This document shows positions 22,669 to 31,188 of a stretch of DNA of 36,586 bases, piece by piece (the first letter of the stretch is position 1; every line of letters begins with the position of its first letter). The notes under the pieces are model-generated. The model worked only from the letters and a program-made list of their open reading frames with translations. It was not told the origin of the DNA and searched no databases. The stretch spans positions 1 to 36,586 of IMG/VR virus record IMGVR_UViG_3300042090_000130; one strand, written 5' to 3'. A program made the translations under genes and the position numbers. The stretch is from a virus.

Positions 22669-23718
22669 TTAAGCGTCGAGAAGGTTATTGGTCACGATGC
22701 CGACAGCAGAGCCGCCGCGCAACATACCAGTACCATAGATCATGTCCGCAGTGAACAGGTCGGCAAGGAACTCTTGCTTGTACTGTTGCTGCGTACGAAT
22801 CCCCATCTGCTCAACCAGAACCGCCGCATCGCGCTGGAGCAACCAGGCAATCGACCCACCAACCGTACCATTGTTATTGAAAATGTTCGGAAGGTTGTTG
22901 GACACGTACACTTCCACAGCGTACACATTACCAACGAGGCCGTTACGGATCGAGTTACCAGGACCCGCTTCGCCGGTGAAAGCTTGCTGCGTGAACCGGG
23001 CAACACCCAGGAGCAGCGCCTTCGCGACAGGCGGGAGAATCAGGTAACGAGCCGCCATCGGCGCATCCACCTGATCGAGCTTCAGGATTGAACGACGAAT
23101 CCCCAGATCCGTAAGATCCGAGGCATTACCCGCACCGGCGTTAGCCGAAGGCGAGTAGATCGTCTGACCGTCACCGACATACAGCGACGCAGTGCTGGAA
23201 GCCAGCACGTTGCCAGTAGCCGGATCTTCAATGAAGGTACCAGCAGCGCCCGCAACGGTCGTGCCCGATCCCAACTGGAAGAAAATGTCACGGTCAACGC
23301 GCTTCGCAATCGCATAGCCAGAGTCGTCGGTATAGAACCGGCGCAGGCTGGGCAACGCTTGCACGTCAACGATATCTTCGATCAAGCGGCTGTATTCTTT
23401 GTGCTTGTTGATCGTGATGGTGATACCACCAACGCCGCTCTGGTCAACAAACGGCTGCAACGTAACCACGCTCTGAGCAACCTTGTTCACGGCGGTGCCG
23501 CGAGCAGGAGTCGGAATGTGGATAGTATCGCCTTTCTTGCCTCTGTGATTCAGCTTACGAATAAGGTTGGCAAGAACCAAATTCGATTTGTATACTGCGA
23601 CTACTTCATCCGACCACAAGGCCGGGACGAAATTAGCGGCATGGACGTCGTTCGGAGAACCAGGTCCACCCGTTAGACTTGTCGCAATATCATTGCTAAG
23701 AACTAATGCTGTAGCCAT
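22669..23718 (-). CDS. Major capsid protein (T7 gp10 / HK97-fold type)
   Basis: A 349-residue protein. It shows the N-arm/E-loop to P-domain pattern of podovirus capsid proteins: FVPALWSDEVVAVYKSNLVLANLI (start of the body), KKGDTIHIPTPARG (E-loop region), ITINKHKEYSRLIEDI, DRDIFFQLGSGTTVAGAAG, LILPPVAKALLLGVARFTQQ and IRNGLVGNVYAVEVYVSNNLP near the end. It is flanked by scaffold upstream and adaptor downstream, the canonical order. It assembles the icosahedral head around the scaffold. The upstream gap carries AT-rich leader sequence, and the downstream RNA forms the nested hairpins. Confidence 0.9.
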   Translation of the reverse strand: MATALVLSNDIATSLTGGPGSPNDVHAANFVPALWSDEVVAVYKSNLVLANLIRKLNHRGKKGDTIHIPTPARGTAVNKVAQSVVTLQPFVDQSGVGGITITINKHKEYSRLIEDIVDVQALPSLRRFYTDDSGYAIAKRVDRDIFFQLGSGTTVAGAAGTFIEDPATGNVLASSTASLYVGDGQTIYSPSANAGAGNASDLTDLGIRRSILKLDQVDAPMAARYLILPPVAKALLLGVARFTQQAFTGEAGPGNSIRNGLVGNVYAVEVYVSNNLPNIFNNNGTVGGSIAWLLQRDAAVLVEQMGIRTQQQYKQEFLADLFTADMIYGTGMLRGGSAVGIVTNNLLDA

Positions 23719-23751
23719 GTTATTGTTATCTCAAGTATCTAAGTGTTTGTT

Positions 23752-24618
23752 TTATTGATCGCGAATTACCCGACCTTCAAGATAAGCTTTCACAATCTCA
23801 GCTTGCATGGCAGGGGATTCATATTTATCCGGATCACGCGCTCGCAGTGCCTGCAAGTCGCTGGATCGGAACTTCTTACCCCCGCCATCTCTACGGCCCG
23901 TGGCTGCTTCTGTACCGGTGTTGCTGCTTTCAAGCGTAACACTGCGGGCAAGCTCCTGCGCACGACTGCGGCTGTTGGTAGGCCGACTCTCCCCTTTATC
24001 CTGCGTATGCTGCCACTCTTTCAAGAGTAGATCAGCATCTGCGAGGTTATTCTGGGCTGCACTCTGGGCCAATCGCATCCGCAGCGGCGTCTCGCGAACC
24101 CAGGCTGCAAACTCCGGATTCTGCGTAACATCCTCTGCTTTAGGATGATTCATGGTGAATGTAGTTTGAGTCAGCTGTTGCTCCAGCTGCTGTAACCGCT
24201 GCTGTAACGCGCTAACCTCTGGATTGCTCCGTGAGGACAGATAGCGATCAATAGCTTCGGTGGGGTTAACCATCAGATCAGCAGGCTGGATTTCAGCCTT
24301 TCCGCCGTTCTGACGTAGATCGTTTTCTCTCTTCCCTAGAATTAGCTGGTTAATCTGCTGTTGGACGTTGCTATAGTTGTTTTCAACTTGGCCCAGTCTG
24401 TTAGCCAATCGGCCACTGTGACTCTCAAGATTACGATACATCTCAACAATTTCCGCCGTCGATTTGCCCGCAAAGCGCGGATCGTCTGTCGGTTGTTTAG
24501 TCGTCGTGGTAGTCTGAGAAGTCGGCTCATTACGTGACTGCGTAATGGCTTCTTCAATATCAGTAACCGCCCGTGAGGCGTTACCGGCGTCTAGGGGAAC
24601 ATCAACGAGTCTAACCAT
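23752..24618 (-). CDS. Scaffolding protein
   Basis: A 288-residue, highly charged, Gln-rich helical protein with no hydrophobic core. Visible features are a Thr-rich linker (TSQTTTTTKQPTDDP), coiled-coil stretches (VEMYRNLESHSGRLANRLG, ALQQRLQQLEQQL) and a basic/acidic C-terminus (GKKFRSSDLQALRARDPDKY...VKAYLEGRVIRDQ). It is directly upstream of the capsid gene. This is the standard profile and position of an assembly scaffold whose C-terminal helix contacts the capsid protein. Scaffolds diverge rapidly, so the call is by profile and position. Confidence 0.8.
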   Translation of the reverse strand: MVRLVDVPLDAGNASRAVTDIEEAITQSRNEPTSQTTTTTKQPTDDPRFAGKSTAEIVEMYRNLESHSGRLANRLGQVENNYSNVQQQINQLILGKRENDLRQNGGKAEIQPADLMVNPTEAIDRYLSSRSNPEVSALQQRLQQLEQQLTQTTFTMNHPKAEDVTQNPEFAAWVRETPLRMRLAQSAAQNNLADADLLLKEWQHTQDKGESRPTNSRSRAQELARSVTLESSNTGTEAATGRRDGGGKKFRSSDLQALRARDPDKYESPAMQAEIVKAYLEGRVIRDQ

Positions 24619-24652
24619 ATTGGTATCTCCAAGCGTCTCATATAATGTACTT

Positions 24653-24671
24653 TAGACTAGTGTATAGTCTA
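24653..24671 (-). other. Perfect hairpin upstream of the scaffold gene
   Basis: TAGACTA (24653-24659), a GTGTA loop and TAGTCTA (24665-24671) form a 7-bp perfect stem in the 96-bp gap between the zinc-ribbon gene and the scaffold gene, the longest gap inside this part of the late operon. Its arm (TAGTCT) resembles the arm of the post-capsid structure (ATAGTCT). It overlaps a TATAAT (minus strand, 24676-24671) that lacks a good -35, so either an internal promoter or an RNA processing element is possible. Confidence 0.45.
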
Positions 24672-24714
24672 TTATACGTTACAAAGCTTAGCTTATTTGA
24701 GGCGAGAAAGTCGA

Positions 24715-24999
24715 TCAATCGCAACCTGCGGGTTTGCCATAGTCTCCATGGTCCCGCATTGCTTTTTCTTCGATTCTCTTTCTCTGTTGGTGCATCCTAT
24801 CCCATTTGTCAATACTGGTTGGCGTAGCGCCACTTTGCGTGGCGAAAGCCGTATTGTCTATGCGGACAGGTGTTATTTCACGTCGTGCGTTCGCACCACA
24901 GTCGGGGCACTTGCTCCAGTACATATCTGGTTTGGCGAGGTCCTCGAATGAGTTGCCACACTTGGTGCATGCAAATTGCCACAGGATTAGCTTTGACAC
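24715..24999 (-). CDS. Zinc-ribbon (FmdB-like) small late protein
   Basis: A 94-residue protein starting with GTG (VSKLILWQFACTKCG). CTKCG at 11-15 and CPDCG at 31-35 form a zinc ribbon of the FmdB-like type. A helical Arg/Lys-rich C-terminal tail follows (DRMHQQRKRIEEKAMRDHG). The GTG is two bases before the stop of the preceding gene; the longer upstream frame overlaps that gene entirely and is rejected, and an internal ATG would remove the first CxxC. FmdB-like ribbons next to portal and scaffold genes are common in phages with unknown function. Confidence 0.7.
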   Translation of the reverse strand: MSKLILWQFACTKCGNSFEDLAKPDMYWSKCPDCGANARREITPVRIDNTAFATQSGATPTSIDKWDRMHQQRKRIEEKAMRDHGDYGKPAGCD

Positions 25000-25000
25000 G

Positions 25001-25315
25001 CTACTCTTCTGTGCCGTTCTGCAACTCGTCAAGCTCGTATTTGGTCTCCAGTGCATCTTGTGCATAACCGGCAAATTCTTGCTCGACTTGTACTTCAAAA
25101 TTGACTACGGCGTTAAAGGCGAACCTTGCGCCGGTATGGAAGCAGTGCTGATCCCAGGTCTGCGCCGTCAACACCCGCTGGGTGTGGTCGGCTTCTTCCT
25201 GCTTAGCCCACTCCATAAAATACTTAAAACTAGGATGCTCGAACAACTTCTCAAGCGCCATATAGCGCGTTTTCTTAGCGTTGTCGAGCAGTTGAATCTG
25301 CTCTAAATCTAACAT
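25001..25315 (-). CDS. Small helical protein between portal and scaffold
   Basis: A 104-residue acidic helical protein (MLDLEQIQLLDNAKKTRYMA, HPSFKYFMEWAKQEEADHTQ, FEVQVEQEFAGYAQDALETK). It lies 19 bases after the portal gene, with an AGGAGA-type ribosome site in between. The position between portal and scaffold and the helical nature could suit a head-assembly factor or chaperone. No family is recognised. Confidence 0.6.
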   Translation of the reverse strand: MLDLEQIQLLDNAKKTRYMALEKLFEHPSFKYFMEWAKQEEADHTQRVLTAQTWDQHCFHTGARFAFNAVVNFEVQVEQEFAGYAQDALETKYELDELQNGTEE

Positions 25316-25334
25316 CGTCCTCTCCTACGGTGCT

Positions 25335-27437
25335 TTACTTGGATGCCGCTTTCGGCGGGTGTTTAGCTTTGTGCATGGCTGCCTGGGCGCTTACCATTCG
25401 CGCCTGGGCCGTGAGCCACTCCAGCGGTAGCCTGGCGGCAGCAATCTGGTTCTGTTCAGCGAACTGTTGCTGCTCCTGGGCCTCTTGTGCCAGGCGCTTC
25501 TCGTCCAACTGGTGCTGCTGTTCCTTCATGTCTGCCTCGTGGCCGCGCATGATAGCCTGCGCAGTGATATTCTTAATCTCTGCCGCGGTCTTTTGGTTGG
25601 TCAAGTGGAAGCCCTCAAGCTGTGCCTGTAGGCCAGCAACCTGTACCTGCTGAGCCAACTGCTGCATCTGCTGCTGCTGCTGGACAACCTTGGGATCGGG
25701 CGGCTGCAGGGCCTTCTGAATGGCTTGCAATAGCTCCGCCTTATTCGACAGAGCAGTATGCTCAATGATGCCCTGCGCTAGCAGCAGTTGTACCTGGTGG
25801 TACTCCTGTGGCATCATTCCCATCAACTGGGTCATCTGCCCAGCTTCTACTTCTCGTGCAACAATTCCGAGAGTAGGTTTGAGTTTGATATCGAAGTCCT
25901 GGGGATATCGGATAGGGTCAAATTGCATGTACCGCCAGATAACTTTCTGTAAGAGCGGGCCAATGAAATTTCTCGATATGTTCGCAATCGACCGCTTAGA
26001 GCGCTTAACAAACGCTCCCATAAGCATGCTATTCGATGACATACTATTGGAGCCAGACTGAGACTGATTTTTAATAGCAGATGCAACATCGAGAGCGCCC
26101 GTACCCATCTGAACCATGCGCTCCATTTCAGACGCCTGCTCAAAGGTCATAGTATTGAAATTCAAAGCGGGGAAAGGACGGAGTACCTCGTCTGGGTTGC
26201 CTTGTGTCGTCCAGACCTTGCCAGGCTTGATTTCCATTTTGAAACCACGCGGAATACGACCGGAGTCCACACCTAACATGGGTGCGGAGATGTATCCCAA
26301 TGCGTCCATTCTGGACCGAATCTCGGCGTCTAGAGCTTTCTGCGGGTTATAGCCTTTTTCTGCTACGCCCCTTCCCCAAAACCGTGCGGGCACCTTCTCA
26401 AACTGCGCAGCTACAATGCAGCGATCCGTCAGTGTGAACGGATTCGGCATGGCGCGCAGGAGTACACCCTGATTAGCGATTGTAACAATGGCCTCTATCA
26501 TAGGGCCATTGCCACTCGTGTAACTATCTTCAAGGTCAAGCTTTAATAGCTCGTCAGCGATATTCTTCGCTTCCTCGACTTCCATAAGAAAATGAGCAGG
26601 GACTTTACCGTGGTATTCGATAATGTCAACCTGCTCACTTTCGTATGTCGTATTGATAGACATGGGATCTTCCTGATCCACGTCTGAATTCTTGAGTCGC
26701 CGCGTGGGCATTACCTGCGCTAGTGCCGCCTGATTATACACACCTTGTTGGCATTTTTCCTGAATATACTCCAGGGTTCTTTGTACACGATGAGCACATC
26801 CCAGCATCTGCTGAATAGTCTTACCGACAGGATCAGGTATAAACTCGTCAGGCCGGATTGACTCAATTGCCACCTGTACTTGCTTTTTGCTGGTAGCTTT
26901 AAGCTCCCATGTCACTGGATCGCGCTTAGGCGAGTGCTCCGTCTGTAGGCTAGTATTTACCTTAGCAACCATCGTGCCAAATATGGCGCCATTGAGAACG
27001 GCTTCCATAATTTGATCGGCGGCATTGACCTTATCCAGGTCGCTGAGAAGCTGGTCTCTTGAAGCCAGCTGAGCCATATCTTTTGCAGTTTCCACAGCAA
27101 CATCAAACCATTCCGCCTTGCTGAATACGGCCTCTTCAATCTCGGAAACAGTTTGCTCAATAGCTTGCGCAAGTGCAGGAGCGATAAGCTTAGACCGCTC
27201 GGAGAGTCGATTAATCTCCTGGACTGACCACTTACCGCGCCACATGCGCCAGTATTCGCCCCACAGTTGCTGGTATCCACGATTGCGCACATCTTCCCAA
27301 ATGTTGACGCGCTGGAACACCCAGCCGCACAGCGATGAAGCTTTCTCGTATGGCTTATCGAAGTACTTACGGTCAGCAGCCAGGCTCTCGGGCGTCTCAA
27401 CTAGAATAGATTGGCCGCGAGTGGGGAACACTGACAT
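25335..27437 (-). CDS. Portal protein (P22-like size)
   Basis: A 700-residue protein. The N-terminal half carries portal-type features: GYQQLWGEYWRMWRGKWS, AIEQTVSEIEEAVF, IESIRPDEFIPDPVGKTI, IIEYHGKVPAHFLMEV, VPARFWGRGVAEKGYNPQKALDAEIRSRMDAL and PGKVWTTQGNPDEVLRPFP. The C-terminal ~150 residues are a very Gln-rich helix (QQQQQMQQLAQQVQVAGLQ...KEQQHQLDEKRLAQEAQEQQQ) like the barrel helices of long P22-type portals. Twelve copies form the DNA entry/exit ring and dock TerL and the adaptor. It lies immediately downstream of TerL with a 3-bp gap, strong support from order. Confidence 0.88.
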   Translation of the reverse strand: MSVFPTRGQSILVETPESLAADRKYFDKPYEKASSLCGWVFQRVNIWEDVRNRGYQQLWGEYWRMWRGKWSVQEINRLSERSKLIAPALAQAIEQTVSEIEEAVFSKAEWFDVAVETAKDMAQLASRDQLLSDLDKVNAADQIMEAVLNGAIFGTMVAKVNTSLQTEHSPKRDPVTWELKATSKKQVQVAIESIRPDEFIPDPVGKTIQQMLGCAHRVQRTLEYIQEKCQQGVYNQAALAQVMPTRRLKNSDVDQEDPMSINTTYESEQVDIIEYHGKVPAHFLMEVEEAKNIADELLKLDLEDSYTSGNGPMIEAIVTIANQGVLLRAMPNPFTLTDRCIVAAQFEKVPARFWGRGVAEKGYNPQKALDAEIRSRMDALGYISAPMLGVDSGRIPRGFKMEIKPGKVWTTQGNPDEVLRPFPALNFNTMTFEQASEMERMVQMGTGALDVASAIKNQSQSGSNSMSSNSMLMGAFVKRSKRSIANISRNFIGPLLQKVIWRYMQFDPIRYPQDFDIKLKPTLGIVAREVEAGQMTQLMGMMPQEYHQVQLLLAQGIIEHTALSNKAELLQAIQKALQPPDPKVVQQQQQMQQLAQQVQVAGLQAQLEGFHLTNQKTAAEIKNITAQAIMRGHEADMKEQQHQLDEKRLAQEAQEQQQFAEQNQIAAARLPLEWLTAQARMVSAQAAMHKAKHPPKAASK

Positions 27438-27440
27438 TAC

Positions 27441-28799
27441 TTAATATCCTGATATTGGGTCAAGCGCAGTCCACTCTTCTACGTCAGAGGCGTCAAAGTA
27501 GGAAGCTTCGCTAAGTTGGTCAACGTAGGCGACTGCATCGAGTCCGTCATCGTGGGCGAGGGGATCGGGAAAGTCAGCCACTTGGTCAAGGAACCATCGG
27601 TTCCAGGGTTGGATTTGGGGTCCTTCGTAGTCGTCCGGTTCATCTGTGAGAAGTTGGATGAGTCCGCGTTCGCTACGTCCGCTAAGCGCCCAACTGATGC
27701 GATCCTGTTTCCGTGCATTGTGGTGCTTTAGCGGCTCTATGTTGATGTAGCGGCTGTACTGCCGCATCATTTCTTCAAGGTAGGGACGTACTGCCGCTTC
27801 TAGGGCGCCTTCCTCGATGCCTAGACGGCATCCTGGGAAGGCTTTGCAAGCTAGCAGTATCTGCGTAGCTGTTTCTCTTACTTCCCAGTGGCCGTGTCTA
27901 ATACGCAGGACAGTCCATGTGTCATCATTGACTGCTGTAACTGCGACGACACTTTCGTCGGTCCGTAGTACTTGATTTCCGTCAGCTTTTTTGAATCCGG
28001 CAAGATCCACAGTGACGAAGTACCGTGCCGTTCTACTGTTAAAGCCCTTAACGACTGGGAAGCAGTCAGGGCGGAGTATCTTACTGCCTCCGGAGATAAA
28101 GTCGGCTTCAATTTCTTGGCGATTTCTATCTCTGGGGTCAAGACCTTCGGCTCCCTTGCTGCGAGAAACGATGCGCTTGAGTTCTCGTTCCTTGAGGAAC
28201 GGATTATCATTTGATTTGAAATGAAAGGCTTCCCAGTCATTCCAGTATGGCTCTGGATGCGTCAGAGCATCCATAAACAGACGATAGAAGTGATTTTTAC
28301 CCTTTGGCGTTCCTATAAAGAGAGCATCGCCCTCAACGTCCATAAGAGTAGGCTCAAGAATCTCAGGCCATACATGCGGAGCCATGGATGCGTATTCATC
28401 CAGAACCACCAACCTGTTGCCTTCGCCTCGGAGAGCGTCATCGTTCTCCGCCCCTTTTAGATAGATTTTGACGCCGTTGAGTAGCTCGATCCAGCCGTTG
28501 TTGATGTTTTCATTGGTAATGAAACCACCATCTTTCGCCCACCCGAGAAGTCGGATAAGCTTTGGTCGCATTGTTCTAACAGCTTGGTCAAACGTTGGAG
28601 CGACGTAGTAGACTGGTTGCTCTGGAGTAAGCTTGTGACCAAATCTATTTTCACTGGCTAGGGCTGCGACCCCGAGCTTTACGCTCGCGAACCACGACTT
28701 GCCGAATCTGCGGCCTGCCGCTACTACCAGGAAGCGCTTTGTGCTGTTGAAAATTGCTGCCTGCGCGGGATGCAGACTTATGCGTAAAGTCGGTTCCAA
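27441..28799 (-). CDS. terL: Terminase large subunit (DNA-packaging ATPase/nuclease)
   Basis: A 452-residue protein. The ATPase domain has Walker A GRRFGKS (29-35), the YYVAPTFDQAV adenine-type motif and Walker B LVVLDE (130-135), followed by FIGTPKGKNHFYRLF (coupling motif). The RNase H-like nuclease shows FVTVDLAG, LGIEEGALEAAVRP and HDDGLDAVAYV. It drives genome packaging through the portal. It begins with TTG: an in-frame TGA at 28823-28821 excludes any ATG upstream, and GGAG (28809-28806) sits 6 bases ahead of the TTG. No internal ATG precedes Walker A, which confirms the unusual start. Confidence 0.93.
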   Translation of the reverse strand: MEPTLRISLHPAQAAIFNSTKRFLVVAAGRRFGKSWFASVKLGVAALASENRFGHKLTPEQPVYYVAPTFDQAVRTMRPKLIRLLGWAKDGGFITNENINNGWIELLNGVKIYLKGAENDDALRGEGNRLVVLDEYASMAPHVWPEILEPTLMDVEGDALFIGTPKGKNHFYRLFMDALTHPEPYWNDWEAFHFKSNDNPFLKERELKRIVSRSKGAEGLDPRDRNRQEIEADFISGGSKILRPDCFPVVKGFNSRTARYFVTVDLAGFKKADGNQVLRTDESVVAVTAVNDDTWTVLRIRHGHWEVRETATQILLACKAFPGCRLGIEEGALEAAVRPYLEEMMRQYSRYINIEPLKHHNARKQDRISWALSGRSERGLIQLLTDEPDDYEGPQIQPWNRWFLDQVADFPDPLAHDDGLDAVAYVDQLSEASYFDASDVEEWTALDPISGY

Positions 28800-28832
28800 C
28801 AGCCTCTCCAGGTTGCCGAATCAAGTAGCCCA

Positions 28833-29036
28833 TCAATACTGGTTCATTGCGTCCGTAGACTGATTCTGCCGCTTACCTTGTCCATCATCACCGGACAGAC
28901 GATCAGCAGTCTCCATCGGCGTTTCTACCGAAGGACCGTCGTCAGTATCCACGCGATGGCGCATCTGACCGCCCTGTGAGTCACTGTCAACAACAGTCCC
29001 CTTACGGGGACCGCTGAGAATAGTTACCTTACCCAT
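28833..29036 (-). CDS. Small hydrophilic protein before terL
   Basis: A 67-residue protein (MGKVTILSGPRKGTVVDSDS...HRVDTDDGPSVETPMETADR), very hydrophilic and rich in Asp/Gly/Gln, ending TDAMNQY. The opening VTILSGPRKGTVV suggests a small beta-barrel-like element (KOW/SH3-like), but this is weak. The start overlaps the previous stop (TAATG), and the gene ends 33 bases before the TTG of terL. It is probably a disordered virion or packaging-associated protein; function unknown. Confidence 0.5.
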   Translation of the reverse strand: MGKVTILSGPRKGTVVDSDSQGGQMRHRVDTDDGPSVETPMETADRLSGDDGQGKRQNQSTDAMNQY

Positions 29037-29386
29037 TACGAGATAATCGTAGGCGTAGTACGATAAGCGACTATTTTGTATGCAGAACTAGCCACGGGCG
29101 TAATTGATCCACCAGTGTTGTTCTGGAAATACAAACCTACCGTACCTGCTGTAGCAGTAGGAGCAGCCGTGACGCTAATACCGTTCGTACCCGCGGTAGA
29201 CGCCGGATACACTTGTAGCCAATCACCGATAGCAAACGTCGCGGCAGGGCCGCTAGTTCCGCCGATAGTACACGCTGCGGTCACATAGACCGTCGTGCCG
29301 TTACCTACGGCGCCAGGAGACGCTACACACGCGCTGACTTCAGCCAATGGCTGTATTTCATTAATTTGTCGTTGTGAAAAAGCCAT
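29036..29386 (-). CDS. Small beta-rich virion-type protein
   Basis: A 116-residue protein beginning MAFSQRQINEIQPLAEVSAC. The rest is Thr/Gly/Ala/Val strands (GTTVYVTAACTIGG, ATFAIGDWLQVYPAS, GTVGLYFQNNTGGSI) ending YKIVAYRTTPTIIS. Composition fits a small single-domain beta-sandwich such as a decoration or fibre-base protein. Starts and stops are packed with both neighbours. No family is recognised. Confidence 0.55.
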   Translation of the reverse strand: MAFSQRQINEIQPLAEVSACVASPGAVGNGTTVYVTAACTIGGTSGPAATFAIGDWLQVYPASTAGTNGISVTAAPTATAGTVGLYFQNNTGGSITPVASSAYKIVAYRTTPTIIS

Positions 29387-29754
29387 TACACGCTCCCAAT
29401 GGGGCGCAAGGTGCTCTGATTAGCGCCTTGACCTGACTGTCCCTGAAAGTCAGGGACCATATAAATGTCTGCATCGACCTCATTCGCAGGCCATGCGATA
29501 TTGACTTCATCGTAGTAATCCGTTCCGCCTTCCGAGGCGAACTGACGATTAGCCATCTTGCTGGTATCACCCAGCCAGGCATCATCGCTATACCCGCCAG
29601 TCCAGCCCTTGTGGCCGCCTGTCGCAGGACCGCTGCGTTCCATATACTTGCCCGAAGGACCAGAGGCGCTGGGGGACTCACGTCCACCTGCCGCCTTGTC
29701 GCTCGTCGGGGACGTGAAAGCCTTCCCCATTACTTCTTTCGCTGCACTTGCCAT
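29386..29754 (-). CDS. Small Gly/Ser-rich late protein
   Basis: A 122-residue protein (MASAAKEVMGKAFTSPTSDK, then GGRESPSASGPSGKYMERSG), disordered and Gly/Ser-rich in the first half. A more ordered end follows (YYDEVNIAWPANEVDADIYMV, PDFQGQSGQG). The start and stop abut its neighbours. It belongs to the run of small low-complexity proteins upstream of terL. The function is unknown. Confidence 0.5.
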   Translation of the reverse strand: MASAAKEVMGKAFTSPTSDKAAGGRESPSASGPSGKYMERSGPATGGHKGWTGGYSDDAWLGDTSKMANRQFASEGGTDYYDEVNIAWPANEVDADIYMVPDFQGQSGQGANQSTLRPIGSV

Positions 29755-29755
29755 T

Positions 29756-30172
29756 TTATTGCTCCGCCACTACGTCAGTGACTTGTACGTCTATTGTTTT
29801 ATGCTCAGGCTGCTGTTTAAGCGCCTGTAGCGTTGCATTCTCTATAACTATTGTGAAACCTGATTTACCAGAACTCTGCTCTTGTACGTGCGCTTTGCTG
29901 ATTGCCATATTGAGTACGACTTTAGCAGCGGCTACTGCCGCCTGCTCGTCTAAACTCTCTGTAGCTATCTTAACCATGCGGTTGACAACGCTGGAGACAG
30001 CCGTCTTTGAGAGTTTCTCTCGGACGGCTAACTCCAGGTCGTTTTTCAGAACAGCGATGGTGCGCTGATCTTTCGGTCGTCCCTTTGGGTTCCCGGATTT
30101 ACCCGGTTGCCATTTGGTAACGGCTTTAGCCACCGTTATGGGTCGCGCCGTTCGCGTTGTAGTGTCCACCAT
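29756..30172 (-). CDS. DUF5681-like DNA-binding protein, candidate small terminase
   Basis: A 138-residue protein. The N-terminal basic signature KWQPGKSGNPKGRPK is the hallmark of DUF5681-type proteins, which are frequent beside terminase genes. A helical region (RTIAVLKNDLELAVREKL, SSVVNRMVKIATESLDEQAAVAAAKVVL) follows, with a beta-rich acidic tail. A small-terminase (DNA recognition) role is plausible because no other candidate is visible upstream of TerL, but three genes separate it from terL and there is no classical HTH. ATG 30172 overlaps the end of the preceding small gene; a longer in-frame start exists but would overlap more. Confidence 0.6.
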   Translation of the reverse strand: MVDTTTRTARPITVAKAVTKWQPGKSGNPKGRPKDQRTIAVLKNDLELAVREKLSKTAVSSVVNRMVKIATESLDEQAAVAAAKVVLNMAISKAHVQEQSSGKSGFTIVIENATLQALKQQPEHKTIDVQVTDVVAEQ

Positions 30173-30329
30173 GGTAGTTGGCTTGGCCAGGAGCCGCATG
30201 CTTCGCACGGGCTATAGCCCCAATCACTCCACCAGGTACGCCTTGAGCTTTCAGTTGAGCAGCCCTGCCCCCGTGACCGAGGGCATTGCTTTTTCCCTGA
30301 AAAGTTCCAGTATGCTTGGTTTCGCTCAT
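30126..30329 (-). CDS. Small His/Gly-rich basic protein
   Basis: A 67-residue protein (MSETKHTGTFQGKSNALGHG, AAQLKAQGVPGGVIGAIARA, ending in a YHGGHYNANG block). It is rich in Gly, Ala and His and has a basic middle. It overlaps the start of the DUF5681-like gene by about 46 bases. The Gly/His composition links it to the other small proteins at 31903-33040, possibly a set of flexible virion components. No family is recognised. Confidence 0.5.
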   Translation of the reverse strand: MSETKHTGTFQGKSNALGHGGRAAQLKAQGVPGGVIGAIARAKHAAPGQANYHGGHYNANGATHNGG

Positions 30330-30332
30330 AGT

Positions 30333-31169
30333 TTAGTGCAAGCTGTACGTAAAGGTTGAAGTCGGGAAGCCGTTGACAACCGAAGTCGTAAACGTGCCGC
30401 TCAGCGTCGAGCCTTGCTGCAGTGTGAACGTACCAGTCGAGGTCGGCGTAGCGCCAGCAGTGACCACAACAGCACCGAGAACGTTGGCGCCGTTGGAAAC
30501 GACGATAGCGGGTACAGTCTGCGTGGTAACATTGGTGAGGTAAGCCGGAACACCAGTCAACACAGAAGTCGTGCCAGCGGTTGAGTTGGTCAACGCGGCC
30601 GGGAAACTGATTTGCACTTCGCCGTTGCTGGAGACCTTGTAGTTCACCGGACCAGTAGTTGGCGTGCCGCCGTTCGTGATCGAGCCAGTGAACGAACCCT
30701 GCATGATATCTTCGGTGATGCCGCCATCTTGCGCAGAGCTAGCGGAGTTACCAGTGAAGTTCGGGAAGCGTTGCTGATACGGGGTGACTTGCGAGAGCAA
30801 CGAGGGGTTGCTATACAGGTTGGCCGTACCGGCTGCCAGGTTAGTGAAGTTACCAGTAGACGTGCTAATCAGCGCCGGAACGTACGGAGCCGTAGTGTTG
30901 CTCACACCCGAGAAAACCACGAAGTCGCGCGTGAAGTTCGTGGCAGAAGTCAGCGTACCGTAGCCCGCTTCGATGTTGCCAGAGGCGTCGATCAGCGCGT
31001 AGAAAATGTTAGCAACGGGATACACGCCAGTCGGAGCGAAAGCTGCGGCGAAAGTCGTGGAACCAGCGGGAGCGCCAGCAGGAACGCTATTGACAATCGT
31101 CAGTGCGCCCGTACCAGTCGTAGTCGTGGTGCTTTGTGCAGCACCGGCAATCAATGGGCCTGCGGCCAT
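30333..31169 (-). CDS. Beta-rich virion protein (decoration or fibre-like)
   Basis: A 278-residue Thr/Ser/Gly/Ala/Val-rich protein made of repeated strands (IAGAAQSTTTTTGTGALTIV, TTFAAAFAPTGVYPVANIFY, GTLTSATNFTRDFVVFSG, VVVTAGATPTSTGTFTLQQG). The style is that of phage head or tail decoration proteins and fibre shafts. It lies upstream of terminase rather than with the fibre genes, so a capsid-surface role is a reasonable inference only. Shine-Dalgarno-like AAGGATAA lies before the ATG at 31169. Confidence 0.55.
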   Translation of the reverse strand: MAAGPLIAGAAQSTTTTTGTGALTIVNSVPAGAPAGSTTFAAAFAPTGVYPVANIFYALIDASGNIEAGYGTLTSATNFTRDFVVFSGVSNTTAPYVPALISTSTGNFTNLAAGTANLYSNPSLLSQVTPYQQRFPNFTGNSASSAQDGGITEDIMQGSFTGSITNGGTPTTGPVNYKVSSNGEVQISFPAALTNSTAGTTSVLTGVPAYLTNVTTQTVPAIVVSNGANVLGAVVVTAGATPTSTGTFTLQQGSTLSGTFTTSVVNGFPTSTFTYSLH

Positions 31170-31188
31170 GTTATTATCCTTTGTTTAG

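Noticed and set aside
24671-24676. TATAAT on the minus strand as an internal head-gene promoter
   Set aside because: The 16-18-base upstream window has no TTGACA-like element and no extended -10; kept only as a note in the hairpin entry.
28651-28836. A 61-residue minus-strand frame starting ahead of terL
   Set aside because: Runs in another frame through the conserved TerL Walker A region and has shadow composition.
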